NCBI RefSeq assembly: GCF_021129195.1
Contig: NZ_JAJOHW010000009.1
Location: 1 to 64,000, forward strand
Reading direction: 5' to 3'
Source: Chromobacterium aquaticum
Lineage (GTDB): Bacteria > Pseudomonadota > Gammaproteobacteria > Burkholderiales > Chromobacteriaceae
Length of the DNA: 64,000 nucleotides
Shown: positions 1 through 9,035 of the stretch, one piece after another
Layout of the letters: every line of letters starts with the position of its first letter
Position numbering within the stretch: the stretch's first letter is position 1
The notes under the pieces: model-generated
The model's input: the letters and a program-made list of their open reading frames with translations, nothing else
Told to the model about the DNA's origin: nothing
Databases searched by the model: none
Program-made: the position numbers and the translations under genes

Positions 1-196
1 CCGCCAACGCCAGCGCGGGCAGCAGCCACCAGGACGCCGGCGGCGGCCGTCCGCGCCAAACCAGCAGCGCCTTGACCAGCAGCAGCGCGCTGGCCGCGGC
101 CACCAGCCACAGCGGCAGATGCAGCCACAGCGGCGCGGCGCTCAGCGCCACCGCGACCAATACTGGCCAGACTCTGGAGAACTCAACACGCGTCAT
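1..196 (-). CDS. TgpA-like transglutaminase, N-terminal fragment
   Basis: The gene runs off the left edge; only about 65 N-terminal codons are present. The ATG is at 194-196 and overlaps the stop of the DUF58 gene by 14 nt, so it is the third gene of a moxR-DUF58 operon. The visible part is a chain of hydrophobic segments with short basic breaks (an LLLVKALLVWRG stretch), as in the membrane-embedded N-terminus of TgpA/DUF3488 transglutaminases that commonly follow moxR and DUF58 genes. The catalytic domain lies outside the window, so the name rests mostly on context. Confidence 0.6.
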   Translation of the reverse strand, partial: MTRVEFSRVWPVLVAVALSAAPLWLHLPLWLVAAASALLLVKALLVWRGRPPPASWWLLPALALA

Positions 197-1151
197 CGGC
201 GCGCTCCCGGTACAGCGCCAAGGCCGTCAGCGCCAAAAGGCGCTGCTGGGGCTGCGGCCCTATGCTGCGCGTCGGCAGCTTCAATACATAAGCCAGGCGC
301 GAACGCTCGCACTGCTCAACGCGCCAGGCCAGCCGCGACAACTTGAGCTCCACATCGCCGCCACGGCCATAGTCCTGCCAGTCCAGCGTCAACAGCCCCG
401 CCCTGCCCTCGCCGGCGAATTGCTTGCTGACCAGCGCGTCACGGCGCGCCAATACCTTCCAGGCGATGCGGCGCGGCGAATCGCCGACGCGATAGGCGTC
501 CAAATGAGAAAAATCCTCCTCCACGCCGGGACCGCCGCTGGGCTTGTCACCGCCGCCCTGGCTGTGACCGCGCTGGCTGTCCTGCAAGGGCGCGGGGAAC
601 AACAGCACCTGAGCGGTCAGCCGGACCCAGGCGCTCGCGCGCACCAAGCCAAACGGCGCCTCGCTCCAAACCTGGCAAGCCGGCAAAGCCATATAGCCGC
701 GCCGGCTGCCGCAGACGCTCAACTCCAACTCGAACTCGCGTCCGCCCGGCAGTCTGCATACCTGTGCCTCGGCATCGTCCAGCAATGCCAGGTTCAACAG
801 GCGCTCACCGGCGTCATCATGGCGCAACAGCACGCGGAAACGCGCCACGTCGCCGGCAAAGACCGGCTCAGCGTCCAGCGCCCTCAGCTGCAACCCGGCC
901 AGTTGCCGGTACGCCATCAATACCGCGACCAACAGCAGGCCGGCCACCCAGAACGATAAGGCATAGGCCAGGCTGACATCGTAGTTCAAGGCGCCGATCC
1001 AAACCGCCAGCGCCACCAGGCACAAGGTCAGGCCAAAGCGGGTGGGCAGCAGATAAATACGGTTCTGTTCCAGACGACAATGCGGCTGCGGCGCCACTCG
1101 GCGCAGCATCCAGCGTCGCAGCCTGCCGCGCCAATCAAGGAATGGGAACAT
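183..1151 (-). CDS. DUF58 family membrane protein
   Basis: About 322 residues from the chosen start. Two hydrophobic segments near residues 35-75 are followed by a soluble region with the DUF58 hallmark around HLDAYRVGDSPRRIAWK, then KQFAGEG, a von Willebrand A-like fold. DUF58 proteins usually pair with a MoxR AAA ATPase and act in cell-envelope functions; the exact role is unknown. The chosen ATG (1149-1151) overlaps the moxR stop by 17 nt; an in-frame start at 1184 would give 333 residues, and neither start has a clear Shine-Dalgarno. The 3' end overlaps the transglutaminase start, indicating translational coupling. Confidence 0.85.
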   Translation of the reverse strand: MFPFLDWRGRLRRWMLRRVAPQPHCRLEQNRIYLLPTRFGLTLCLVALAVWIGALNYDVSLAYALSFWVAGLLLVAVLMAYRQLAGLQLRALDAEPVFAGDVARFRVLLRHDDAGERLLNLALLDDAEAQVCRLPGGREFELELSVCGSRRGYMALPACQVWSEAPFGLVRASAWVRLTAQVLLFPAPLQDSQRGHSQGGGDKPSGGPGVEEDFSHLDAYRVGDSPRRIAWKVLARRDALVSKQFAGEGRAGLLTLDWQDYGRGGDVELKLSRLAWRVEQCERSRLAYVLKLPTRSIGPQPQQRLLALTALALYRERADDAC

Positions 1152-2031
1152 GGGCGAGCAGGCCGCTGGCGGCTTCGCCGCCATTGCCGCCGGCCAGGCG
1201 ATGGCCGGCCACGCTGGGGAACACCGCTTTCACATCTTCCGGCAACACATGGTCGCGCCCTTCCAGCAAGGCCCAGGCGCGTGCCGCCGCCACCAGCGCC
1301 AGGCCGCCACGCGGACTCAACCCCGCAGCGAAACGGCTGTCGCGGCGCGAGGCTTCCACCAAGGCCAACACATAGGCGGCCAGCGCCGGGCTGACCGTCA
1401 GTTTCGCGGCCTGGCGCTGCAAGGCGATCAGCTCGCCCGGCTTCAGCGCCGGCACCAATTGCGCCAGCAACTGGCGGCGGTCTTCGCCCTGCAGCAGGGC
1501 CAACTCCGCCTCGCGCGGCGGATAGCCCAAGGAGACGCGCATCAGGAACCGGTCCTGCTGCGACTCCGGCAAGGGGAAGGTGCCGGCCTGCTCCGCCGGG
1601 TTCTGGGTGGCGATGACGAAGAAAGGCTCGGGCAAGGGGTAGGTGGCGCCGTCTATGGACACCTGGCGCTCCTCCATCGCCTCCAGCAAGGCAGACTGCA
1701 CCTTGGGCGATGCGCGATTGATCTCGTCGGCCAGCAGCACTTGCGAGAACACCGGGCCCTGGTGGAAGTGGAAAGCGGCGGAGTCGCGCTGGTAGATGTT
1801 GACGCCGAGGATGTCGGACGGCAGCAGGTCGCTGGTGAACTGCACCCGGCGGTATTCCAGGCCCAGCACCCCGGCCAGGCCATGGGCCAGCGTGGTCTTG
1901 CCCACGCCGGGCACGTCCTCGATCAGCAGATGGCCGCGGGCGATCAGGCAGGCCAGAGCCAGGCGGATGGCCTGCGGCTTGCCCAGGATCAATTGATTCA
2001 GTTGACGATAGGCAATGGAGAGAGATTGCAT
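1135..2031 (-). CDS. MoxR family AAA+ ATPase
   Basis: About 298 residues. Walker A GVGKTTLA, Walker B LLADEINR, sensor region ATQNPAEQAGTFPLPE and arginine-rich QQDRFLMR are all typical of MoxR ATPases, which act as chaperone-like partners of DUF58/VWA proteins. The reading frame is open upstream, but the ATG at 2029-2031 (MQSLSIAYRQL) fits the family N-terminus. First gene of a minus-strand operon with DUF58 and the TgpA-like gene; divergent from the deacetylase gene with only 73 bp between starts, so their promoters must overlap closely. Confidence 0.9.
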   Translation of the reverse strand: MQSLSIAYRQLNQLILGKPQAIRLALACLIARGHLLIEDVPGVGKTTLAHGLAGVLGLEYRRVQFTSDLLPSDILGVNIYQRDSAAFHFHQGPVFSQVLLADEINRASPKVQSALLEAMEERQVSIDGATYPLPEPFFVIATQNPAEQAGTFPLPESQQDRFLMRVSLGYPPREAELALLQGEDRRQLLAQLVPALKPGELIALQRQAAKLTVSPALAAYVLALVEASRRDSRFAAGLSPRGGLALVAAARAWALLEGRDHVLPEDVKAVFPSVAGHRLAGGNGGEAASGLLAHVPIP

Positions 2032-2104
2032 TTGCACCCGCTTACGCGCACTATTTATCGATATCACATATCCCGCGCCCATTGTACGCAACAAGGAATC
2101 GCAC

Positions 2105-3064
2105 GTGTTGACCTGGCTGAAAAATCGCTTGCAACGCTCAGGGCTCACCGCCTACATCACCCACCCGGACTGCCTGCAGCACAATATGGGCGTCGGCCAT
2201 CCGGAATGCCCGGAACGTCTGATCGCCATCCGCGATCAACTGATGGCTTCGCAGATCCTGGACGGGCTGCAGGAGATAGAAGCACCGGAAGTCACCGAAC
2301 AGCAATTGGCGCGCGTGCATCCGCCGCATTATCTCGAATACCTGGAAGCCTGTTCTCCCAGCATAGGCACTTTTCGCGTGGACCCGGACACCGCGATGTC
2401 CGCCGGCACGCTGCAAGCGGCCCGCCGCGCCGCCGGCGCCGTGGTCAAGGCGGTGGAACTGGTGGCCGAGGACAAGGCGCCCAACGCCTTCTGCGCGGTT
2501 CGCCCGCCCGGCCATCACGCCGAGAGCGGCAAGGCGATGGGCTTCTGCTTTTTCAATAATCTGGCGATAGGCGTCACCCACGCGCTGGCCCACTATCAGT
2601 TCGAACGGGTGGCGGTGATAGATTTCGACGTCCACCACGGCAACGGCACCGAGGAAATCCTGCGCGACGATCCGCGGGTCTTGATGGTGTCCATCTTTCA
2701 GCATCCGTTCTACCCCTATTGCGGCGACGAGCCGCAGGGCCCGAACATGCACAATGTGCCGCTCAAGGCCGGCAGCGGCGGCCGCGAATTCCGCGAAGCG
2801 GTGGAAACGGTGTGGCTGCCGCTGCTGCACGACTTCAAACCGCAAATCCTGTTCATCTCCGCCGGCTTCGACGCGCACCGCGAGGACGATATGGGTTCAT
2901 TGGGCCTGGTGGAAGCTGATTACGAGTGGGTGACCCGCCATCTGATGCAGATCGCCGATCTCTACGCCGACGGCCGCGTCGTTTCGGTGCTGGAAGGCGG
3001 CTATGATCTGTCGGCGCTGGGCCGCAGCGTCGCCGCCCATCTGCGGGTGTTGTCCGACGGCTGA
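2105..3064 (+). CDS. Histone-deacetylase-family (class II-like) deacylase
   Basis: 319 residues. Zn-dependent deacetylase motifs in order: RPPGHHAESG with the tandem His pair, FCFFNN, DFDVHHGNG with metal-ligand Asp and His, then SAGFDAHRED with the second metal Asp, and LEGGYDL near the end. The family covers acetoin utilisation proteins, acetylpolyamine amidohydrolases and lysine deacetylases; the substrate cannot be read from the sequence. Start chosen as GTG at 2105, with AAGGA about 8 nt upstream; an upstream in-frame ATG at 2015 would overlap the moxR 5' end and lacks family-like sequence. Followed by a strong terminator. Confidence 0.88.
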   Translation: MLTWLKNRLQRSGLTAYITHPDCLQHNMGVGHPECPERLIAIRDQLMASQILDGLQEIEAPEVTEQQLARVHPPHYLEYLEACSPSIGTFRVDPDTAMSAGTLQAARRAAGAVVKAVELVAEDKAPNAFCAVRPPGHHAESGKAMGFCFFNNLAIGVTHALAHYQFERVAVIDFDVHHGNGTEEILRDDPRVLMVSIFQHPFYPYCGDEPQGPNMHNVPLKAGSGGREFREAVETVWLPLLHDFKPQILFISAGFDAHREDDMGSLGLVEADYEWVTRHLMQIADLYADGRVVSVLEGGYDLSALGRSVAAHLRVLSDG

Positions 3065-3083
3065 TTCGAACTGCCGCCAAAAC

Positions 3084-3110
3084 AAAAGGCCGTCCAAGAG
3101 ACGGCCTTTT
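3084..3110. terminator. Bidirectional rho-independent terminator
   Basis: A perfect 11-bp stem (AAAAGGCCGTC/GACGGCCTTTT) with a 5-nt loop, flanked by A and T runs, lies between the convergent deacetylase and plsY genes and can serve both. Confidence 0.85.
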
Positions 3111-3127
3111 CATGGCTTAAGCAAGGC

Positions 3128-3757
3128 TCAGGAAGAACTCTTGTCCGTGCCCTTGTCGCCTATCTTGTCCTCTTGCCCGGTCAAGAGCTTGATCAGATTG
3201 GACTTGTGGCGATGCACCACCAGGATGGCGATGATGACGCAGCTGCCGAAATACACGCTCTGCGGCCCGACGATGAAGTAGGCGTAAACCGGCGTCAGCA
3301 CGCAGGCGACGATGGCGGACAGCGAGGAAATCTTCAGCACGAAGGCGACGAACAACCAAGTGGCCAAGGCCGCCAGCGCCAGCCACGGGCTGAAGCCCAG
3401 CAGCACGCCCACCGCGGTGGCGACGCCCTTGCCGCCCTTGAAACCGAAGAACACCGGCCACATATGGCCGATCAGCACCGCCAGCGCCGCCATCGCGATC
3501 GCCTGCTCGCCCAGGCCGTATTGCGGGCCGAACCAGGCGGTCAGCGCCACCGCCACCCAACCCTTGACGCCGTCGCCAAGCAAGGTCAGCGCCGCCGCCA
3601 GCTTCTTGCCGCTGCGCAACACATTGGTGGCGCCGGGGTTGCCGGAACCGTAACTGCGCGGGTCGGCCATGCCCATGGCCTTGCTGACAATCACCGCGAA
3701 CGAGAGCGAGCCGATCAGATAGGCCGCAACAACAAAGGCAAAGGCTGTCGTGGTCAT
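3128..3757 (-). CDS. plsY: Acyl-phosphate:glycerol-3-phosphate acyltransferase PlsY
   Basis: 209 residues, multi-pass inner-membrane protein that transfers an acyl group from acyl-phosphate to glycerol-3-phosphate, the first step of phospholipid synthesis in the PlsX/PlsY pathway. Conserved motifs: GSGNPGATNVLR near residue 40, GFKGGKGVATA near 105, and HRHKSNL near the C-terminus. Start at ATG 3755-3757 (MTTTAFAFVV) rather than the longer open frame, since the upstream residues are not hydrophobic and run into the folB promoter region. Divergent from folB with 73 bp between starts. Confidence 0.95.
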   Translation of the reverse strand: MTTTAFAFVVAAYLIGSLSFAVIVSKAMGMADPRSYGSGNPGATNVLRSGKKLAAALTLLGDGVKGWVAVALTAWFGPQYGLGEQAIAMAALAVLIGHMWPVFFGFKGGKGVATAVGVLLGFSPWLALAALATWLFVAFVLKISSLSAIVACVLTPVYAYFIVGPQSVYFGSCVIIAILVVHRHKSNLIKLLTGQEDKIGDKGTDKSSS

Positions 3758-3830
3758 GGTGTATCCATTAGAATAGAAGGCTTCGGATTTTACGGTATCG
3801 GGCGGCAAACCCCAACTCCCAGACAAACTG

Positions 3831-4190
3831 ATGGACATCATATTCCTACGCGAAGTGCGCGCCGACACCATTATCGGTGTCTACGAATGGGAGCGGAAAG
3901 CCCCGCAGACCATTGAAATCGACCTGGAAATCGGAATTCCCAGCGAAGCGCCCTGTCATAGCGACAATATCGGCGACACCATACACTACGGCGTGGTGGT
4001 GGAACGGCTGCGCAAGGCGCTGTCCGAGCAGCATTTCCTGCTGCTGGAAGCACTGGCCGAATATATCGCCAAGGTGATCCGCGAAGATTTCGGCGCCCCA
4101 TGGGCCCGCGTCTCCGTCACCAAGCTGGGCATACTGCCCGGCGTCAAGCGTGTGGGCGTGCAGATAGAACGCGGCCACCGTCCGCGCTGA
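3831..4190 (+). CDS. folB: Dihydroneopterin aldolase
   Basis: 119 residues, the usual FolB size. It converts 7,8-dihydroneopterin to 6-hydroxymethyl-dihydropterin and glycolaldehyde in folate synthesis. Family features: GVYEWER near the N-terminus, the DTIHYG stretch, LLLEALAEYIA with the substrate-binding Glu, and SVTKLGILPG with the catalytic Lys near residue 98. Divergent from plsY, an arrangement common in betaproteobacteria. Confidence 0.93.
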   Translation: MDIIFLREVRADTIIGVYEWERKAPQTIEIDLEIGIPSEAPCHSDNIGDTIHYGVVVERLRKALSEQHFLLLEALAEYIAKVIREDFGAPWARVSVTKLGILPGVKRVGVQIERGHRPR

Positions 4191-4191
4191 C

Positions 4192-4210
4192 ACACGGCGG
4201 AGCGCCGTGT
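4192..4210. terminator. Short hairpin after folB
   Basis: An 8-bp perfect inverted repeat (ACACGGCG/CGCCGTGT) with a 3-nt loop directly follows the folB stop. It lacks a T run, so it may only stabilise or weakly terminate the transcript. Confidence 0.35.
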
Positions 4211-4273
4211 CAGGCATTGACGCGGCCCCGCCGATGCGGAGATGATGTTTTCGTCATAACACGGAGACTCCGC

Positions 4274-4699
4274 ATGCCCAGCATCTCAGTGCTTGAATTC
4301 CAGCGCCTGATCGACAAGGAACTGCCCCTGGTGCACTTGTTCGGCATGCGCGCCGTATCGATAGGCCGCGGCGAGGCCGTCATGCGCATGCATTTCAACC
4401 CGGACCTGATCCGGCCAGGCGGCACCATCGCCGGCCCGGCGCTGATGGCGCTGGCCGACGCCACGCTGTACGCGGTGGTGCTGGGCATGATAGGCCAGGT
4501 GGAACTGGCGGTGACCACCAGCCTCAACATCAATTTCCTGCGCAAGCCGCCGCCGGCGGACGTGATCGCCGAAGGCCGCATCCTGAAGCTGGGTAAACGC
4601 CTGGCGGTGGGAGAAGTCTTGCTGCTGTCGGCCGAACTGGACGAGCCAGTGGCTCATGTCACCGGCACTTATTCGATTCCGCCGCTGTCCGGACACTGA
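4274..4699 (+). CDS. PaaI-like hotdog-fold thioesterase
   Basis: 141 residues from ATG 4274. The GGTIAGPALMALADATLY stretch (residues about 51-68) is the central helix of the hotdog thioesterase fold with the Asp used in acyl-CoA hydrolysis; TTSLNINFLRKP and GEVLLLS follow as expected for the PaaI/YbgC superfamily. It probably hydrolyses an acyl- or aryl-CoA; the substrate is not evident. Stand-alone gene ending 20 bp before the convergent neighbour. Confidence 0.82.
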   Translation: MPSISVLEFQRLIDKELPLVHLFGMRAVSIGRGEAVMRMHFNPDLIRPGGTIAGPALMALADATLYAVVLGMIGQVELAVTTSLNINFLRKPPPADVIAEGRILKLGKRLAVGEVLLLSAELDEPVAHVTGTYSIPPLSGH

Positions 4700-4718
4700 G
4701 CCCGCGGCGCGCGCTCGC

Positions 4719-5009
4719 TCAATCGGTATTCACTTTCAGCCGCAGCCCGATATCCTTGGGCGCCAGCCGCAAGGACAAATGCGCCTGCTTGCTCAAGTCC
4801 AGCATCGGAGACAAGGACAGGCGCTTGCTGATCGCCTCGCGCTCGAAGCGCAGCCCGCCGATCACAATGTCCTTGTCGCCGTCGGGCTGGCTGGGCCTGG
4901 CCTGTTCGTCGGCCGGGGAGGCGCAGGCCCAGGCTTGCGGCAGGCACGCCGCCGCCGCGCCCGCGCAGCAGCTCAATCCCAGCCACAGCCCCAACAGCTT
5001 GCCCAGCAT
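4719..5009 (-). CDS. Small secreted protein of unknown function
   Basis: 96 residues from ATG 5007-5009, preceded by GGAGG at a 7-nt spacing. The N-terminus (MLGKLLGLWLGLSCCAGAAAA) looks like a Sec signal peptide; Cys residues near its end could suggest a lipobox, but the spacing is not canonical. The mature part is charged (DKDIVIGGLRFEREAISKR) with no recognised domain. I do not recognise the family. Confidence 0.55.
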   Translation of the reverse strand: MLGKLLGLWLGLSCCAGAAAACLPQAWACASPADEQARPSQPDGDKDIVIGGLRFEREAISKRLSLSPMLDLSKQAHLSLRLAPKDIGLRLKVNTD

Positions 5010-5083
5010 GCGCCGCGCCTCCGCCCGATGAAATGCGTGAACCTCCACTCATCATGGACAATGCCGCGCCGGCCGCAAGTTTT

Positions 5084-5476
5084 TTATTGATTGCGCATGA
5101 AGTCGGCGGTGTTATGGAAGGCCTCGATCAGCTTTTGCTTCAGCCAGTCCTCCACCACCAGCTCATCCACCGCGCGGCGCATGCAGGACATCCATTGATC
5201 GCGCGCCGCCTCGTCCACCGCGAATGGCATATGGCGCATGCGCAAGCGCGGATGGCCGAAGGCTTCCATATACAGAGATGGCCCGCCCAGCCAGCCGGAC
5301 AGGAACATGAACAGCTTCTGGCGCGAACCGGCCAGATCCTGCGGATGCATGTCGCGCAGCGGCTTCACCGCCGGATCGCTGTCCATAATGTCGTAGAAGC
5401 GATCCGTCAACCAACGCACCACGCCTTCCCCGCCCAATAACTGGTACGGCGTCATTGCCTGCACTTCCTCGCTCAC
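5084..5476 (-). CDS. Group II truncated haemoglobin
   Basis: 130 residues, a 2-on-2 haem protein. TrHbO-type features: FYDIMDSDP, the [12 protein letters not shown] stretch, the proximal His in RMRHMPF near residue 82, and the conserved Trp in RDQWMSCM. Such proteins bind O2/NO and peroxides. The GTG start overlaps the purT stop by 4 nt, so the gene is coupled to purT; an alternative ATG at 5453-5455 with GAGGAAG upstream would give 123 residues. Confidence 0.88.
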   Translation of the reverse strand: MSEEVQAMTPYQLLGGEGVVRWLTDRFYDIMDSDPAVKPLRDMHPQDLAGSRQKLFMFLSGWLGGPSLYMEAFGHPRLRMRHMPFAVDEAARDQWMSCMRRAVDELVVEDWLKQKLIEAFHNTADFMRNQ

Positions 5477-6681
5477 GCCTCTTTCCCCGTCTGCGGCCGC
5501 ACCAGCGCGGCCGCTGTTCTGGCCCGCTCGCGGGCCTGTTCCACCGTATCCGCCGTGGCCAAGGCCACGCCCATGCGGCGCTTCAGATAACTTTCCGGCT
5601 TGCCGAACAGACGCAGATCCGCGCCCGGCACTTGCAAGGCCTGGTCCACGCCATCGAAAACGATGCCGGCCTCGTCCAGACCGCCATAAATCACCGCAGA
5701 CGCGCCGGCGCTGTGCATGCCAGCCTCCACCGGCAGGCCCAGGATGGCGCGTGCGTGCAGCTCGAATTCGGACCAGCGCTGGGTGGCCAGCGTCACCAGG
5801 CCGGTATCGTGCGGCCGCGGGCTGACTTCGGAGAACCAGACCTGATCGCCCTTGATGAACAGCTCTACGCCGAACAGGCCGCGGCCGCCCAGCGCGTCGG
5901 TCACCGACTTGGCCACTTCACGCGCGCGCAGCAAGGCCAGTTCGCTCATCGGCTGCGGCTGCCAGCTTTCGACATAATCGCCGCTGCGCTGCAAATGACC
6001 TACCGGCGCGCAGAAATGCGTGGCGATGCCGCCGACGCCATCCGACGCGCGCACCGTCAACTGCGTAATCTCGTAATCGAAGTCGATAAAGCCCTCGACG
6101 ATCACCCGCCCCATGTCCACCCGGCCACTGCTGGCCGCGTACCGCCAGGCCTCGGCCACGTCTTCCGGCCCGCGCAGCAGCGACTGGCCCTTGCCGCTGG
6201 ACGACATCACCGGCTTCACCAGGCAGGGATAGCCGATGCCGTCGTCGATGGCGGCCTGCAACTCCTGCTGGCTGGACGCGAACGCATAGGGCGAGGTGGG
6301 CAGGCCCAACTCCTCCGCCGCCAGCCTGCGTATGCCTTCGCGGTTCATCGTCAGATGGGCGGCGCGCGCGGTGGGAATCACCTCGGCCACGCCGTCCGCC
6401 TCGATGCGCAGCAATTCGTCGGTGGCGATGGCCTCGATCTCCGGCACGATCAGATGCGGGCGCACCTGCTCCACCAGCCGGCGCAAGGCCGCGGCGTCCG
6501 ACATATCGATTACATGGCTGGCGTGAGCCACCTGCATCGCCGGCGCGCCGGCGTAGCGGTCCACCGCTATGGTTTCCACCCCCAGCCGCTGCAAGGCGAT
6601 CACCACCTCCTTGCCCAGCTCTCCACTGCCCAACAACATCACCCTGACGGCACTGCGACTTTGCGGCGTTCCGATGCGCAT
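5473..6681 (-). CDS. purT: Formate-dependent GAR transformylase PurT
   Basis: 402 residues. An ATP-grasp enzyme that makes formylglycinamide ribonucleotide from GAR, formate and ATP in purine synthesis. Seen: [13 protein letters not shown] at the N-terminus, [10 protein letters not shown], the phosphate-binding SSSGKGQS near residue 163, and [10 protein letters not shown] in the metal/ATP site. Length matches the family. Upstream of, and overlapping, the truncated haemoglobin gene. Confidence 0.95.
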   Translation of the reverse strand: MRIGTPQSRSAVRVMLLGSGELGKEVVIALQRLGVETIAVDRYAGAPAMQVAHASHVIDMSDAAALRRLVEQVRPHLIVPEIEAIATDELLRIEADGVAEVIPTARAAHLTMNREGIRRLAAEELGLPTSPYAFASSQQELQAAIDDGIGYPCLVKPVMSSSGKGQSLLRGPEDVAEAWRYAASSGRVDMGRVIVEGFIDFDYEITQLTVRASDGVGGIATHFCAPVGHLQRSGDYVESWQPQPMSELALLRAREVAKSVTDALGGRGLFGVELFIKGDQVWFSEVSPRPHDTGLVTLATQRWSEFELHARAILGLPVEAGMHSAGASAVIYGGLDEAGIVFDGVDQALQVPGADLRLFGKPESYLKRRMGVALATADTVEQARERARTAAALVRPQTGKEA

Positions 6682-6708
6682 GACGATCTTCCTTGGAAAT
6701 GAATGGCC

Positions 6709-6729
6709 AGGCCCGCCATCGGCGGGCCT
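6709..6729 (-). repeat. GC-rich hairpin in purT leader
   Basis: A perfect 9-bp inverted repeat (AGGCCCGCC/GGCGGGCCT) with a 3-nt loop lies between dadA and purT, 28 bp before the purT start. On the minus strand no T run follows, so it is not a standard terminator for dadA; it may be a leader structure. Confidence 0.5.
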
Positions 6730-6797
6730 TTGGGAATCCGAATCGGCGCGATTTTACCATGCGCCGGGCATCGGCTCGCTTCAGTTGAACCTATCGC

Positions 6798-8054
6798 TCA
6801 AGCGCGGCAGAACGCGAAATCCAGCGCTGGCGTTTCGCCGCTGATGATGTCCGCCAGCGCGCGCCCGGAACCGGCGCCCTCGGTCCAACCCAGGGTGCCG
6901 TGACCAGTGTTCAGATATAGACGCCGCAGCCTGCTGGGACCGATCAGCGGCACATTGCCCGGCGTGGCCGGGCGCAGGCCGCTCCAGAAGCGCACGCGCT
7001 CCCAGTCGCAGGCATCGCCGAACAAGGCGCGGCCGCGCTGCAGCAACAAGTCGCAACGCCGCGGCTCCAGATGGGTGGAATAGCCGGACAGCTCGGCGGT
7101 GCCGGCAATGCGCAGCTCATCGCCCAGCCGCGACACCACCACCTTGTGAGCTTCGTCGGTAATGCTGACTCGCGGTGCTGCGGCGGCGTCGACAATGGGC
7201 AGCGTGGCGGAATAGCCCTTGGCCGGGTATACCGGCAAGCGCAAGCCGGCCCGCGCCGCCAGCAGAGGAGAATAAGACCCCAGCGCCAACACATAGGCAT
7301 CGGCGTCGATGCGCTCGTAAGCGCCGTCGGCGCCAGTGATGGACACCCCGCTCACCGCGCCGTCCACACACTCCAGCGCATTGATCCGGGTCTGGAAACG
7401 AAACTCCACGCCGCGCAGCGCGCAGGCCTGGGCCAGCGCGACGGTGAACAGATGAACATTGCCGGACTCGTCGTCCGGGCTCCAGCAAGCGCCGCGCAAC
7501 TGCGGCAGGATGCGTGCCAAGGCCGGCTCTCGCTGCAGCGCCTGGGCCGGCGTCAGCAAGCTTTTCTCCACGCCCAGCTTTTGCAGCTGCGCGCAGCCGG
7601 CGCGGGCCTGGATCAGCTCAGCTTCGGAAAACAGCAAGGTCAGGATGCCCTGTTGCAACTGCTGATAATCGATGCCCAGCTCCCGGCGCAGCATGCGCAG
7701 CGTATCTCGACTGTGCAGGCCCAGCGCCACCATCTGGCGCATATTGCGCGCGCTGCGTCCCGGCAGGCATTCACGCAGGAAATCCAGACCCCAGCGCCAT
7801 TGCTGCGCGTCCAGCCGCGGCCGGAACAGCAACGGCGCGTCATCGCGCAACAGCCAGCGCAATACCCGCCACGGCGCGCGCGGATTGGCCCAAGGCTCGG
7901 ACTGGCTGACCGAGATCTGGCCGCCGTTGGCGAAGCTGGTTTCTCTCGCCGCGCCGCTGGCGCGGTCCACCACCACCACTTGGTGGCCCTTCTCCGCCAA
8001 GAACCAGGCGGTGGACACGCCGATGACGCCGGCGCCCAATACCACTACTCGCAT
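6798..8054 (-). CDS. dadA: D-amino acid dehydrogenase, small subunit
   Basis: 418 residues from ATG 8052-8054. FAD-dependent membrane-associated dehydrogenase deaminating D-amino acids (D-Ala) to 2-oxo acids. Dinucleotide-binding VLGAGVIGVSTAWFLAEKGH starts at residue 4; further DadA features are SFANGGQIS, YPAKGYSATLP and the C-terminal NTGHGTLGWTEGAGSG. The longer open frame upstream has no family similarity. No dadX racemase is adjacent. Confidence 0.9.
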   Translation of the reverse strand: MRVVVLGAGVIGVSTAWFLAEKGHQVVVVDRASGAARETSFANGGQISVSQSEPWANPRAPWRVLRWLLRDDAPLLFRPRLDAQQWRWGLDFLRECLPGRSARNMRQMVALGLHSRDTLRMLRRELGIDYQQLQQGILTLLFSEAELIQARAGCAQLQKLGVEKSLLTPAQALQREPALARILPQLRGACWSPDDESGNVHLFTVALAQACALRGVEFRFQTRINALECVDGAVSGVSITGADGAYERIDADAYVLALGSYSPLLAARAGLRLPVYPAKGYSATLPIVDAAAAPRVSITDEAHKVVVSRLGDELRIAGTAELSGYSTHLEPRRCDLLLQRGRALFGDACDWERVRFWSGLRPATPGNVPLIGPSRLRRLYLNTGHGTLGWTEGAGSGRALADIISGETPALDFAFCRA

Positions 8055-8121
8055 CGATTCTCCACAAACGCCAATGGGCAAGACTCGCTTGCCCATTGGC
8101 CGTGCCAGCCACGATCTGCCG

Positions 8122-8973
8122 TTACGGCTTCTTCGCGTGCTCGTAAACCGTCTTGCCGCGCAGATGGAAATAATCCGACGCGAAATAGAAATTCTCGGAA
8201 TGGCCGACAAAGAGCAGGCCATCCGGCTTCAACAACGGCGCAAAGCGCTTGAGCACGCCGAACTGGGTGTCGCGGTCGAAATAAATCATCACATTGCGGC
8301 AGAAGATGGCATCGAACTGGCGCTTGACCGACCAATTGCTCTCCACCAGGTTCAGCCGCTGGAAGGTAATCATATTGCGCAGTTGGGACTTGGCCTGAAA
8401 ACTGCCGTCCGGCTGCTTGTCGAAATACTTGGCGGCGTAGCCCGGCGGCAGGCGCGCCACCTTGTCCGCGGCGTAAATGCCCTTGCGTCCGGTTTCCAGC
8501 ACGCTAGTGTCGAGATCCGTGGCCAGCACGCTGATGCGCGCACCCGGCACCGCCTCCAGCGCGGTGATCGCCAGCGAATACGGCTCCTCGCCGGTGGAGG
8601 AGGCCGCGCACCAGATCGCCAGTTCGCCGGAAGCGGCGGCCTTTTTCTTCAAGTGTTCCGCCAGCAAGGGGAAGTGATGTTCTTCGCGGAAGAAGAAGGT
8701 CAGATTGGTGGTCAGCGCGTTGACGAATTGTTCGAACTCGCGCTTGCCGCTGATGGACTCCAGGAAATCGACATAGGCGGCGAAGCCGGGCAGCTTCAAC
8801 TCGCGAATGCGGCGCACCAGGCGACCGTAAACCATGTCTTTCTTCGACGGGTTCAACGAAATGCCCGCTTCCTTGTAGATCAGCTTGCGAATGCGCTCGA
8901 AGTCGGCATCGCTAAACGCGAATTCACGGGTGAATTCGATCTTAGGCAAGACGACGGGTGGCAGCTTATTCAT
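8122..8973 (-). CDS. cheR: CheR-type protein-glutamate methyltransferase
   Basis: 283 residues. N-terminal all-helical CheR domain (about 18-75), then a SAM-binding domain with AASSTGEEPYS near residue 125, TDLDTSVL, and CRNVMIYFD. CheR methylates chemoreceptor glutamates to reset chemotaxis signalling. No other chemotaxis genes flank it, so it may serve a dispersed system; the C-terminal pentapeptide-receptor preference cannot be judged. ATG at 8971-8973. Confidence 0.9.
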   Translation of the reverse strand: MNKLPPVVLPKIEFTREFAFSDADFERIRKLIYKEAGISLNPSKKDMVYGRLVRRIRELKLPGFAAYVDFLESISGKREFEQFVNALTTNLTFFFREEHHFPLLAEHLKKKAAASGELAIWCAASSTGEEPYSLAITALEAVPGARISVLATDLDTSVLETGRKGIYAADKVARLPPGYAAKYFDKQPDGSFQAKSQLRNMITFQRLNLVESNWSVKRQFDAIFCRNVMIYFDRDTQFGVLKRFAPLLKPDGLLFVGHSENFYFASDYFHLRGKTVYEHAKKP

Positions 8974-8985
8974 TTTGTTGTCCCC

Positions 8986-9016
8986 ATAAAAAAGGCCCGG
9001 GCAATAGCCCGAGCCT
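8986..9016 (-). terminator. Terminator of erpA
   Basis: On the minus strand a 10-bp stem with one mismatch (AGGCTCGGGC/GCCCGGGCCT), 4-nt loop and T run lies between erpA and cheR. Confidence 0.85.
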
Positions 9017-9035
9017 GTATTCTACCGCGTCCGGA

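Noticed and set aside
6709-6729. Intrinsic terminator for dadA
   Set aside because: The T run lies on the plus-strand side; on the minus strand, the transcribed direction of dadA, the stem is followed by GGCCATTC, so it was kept only as a hairpin.
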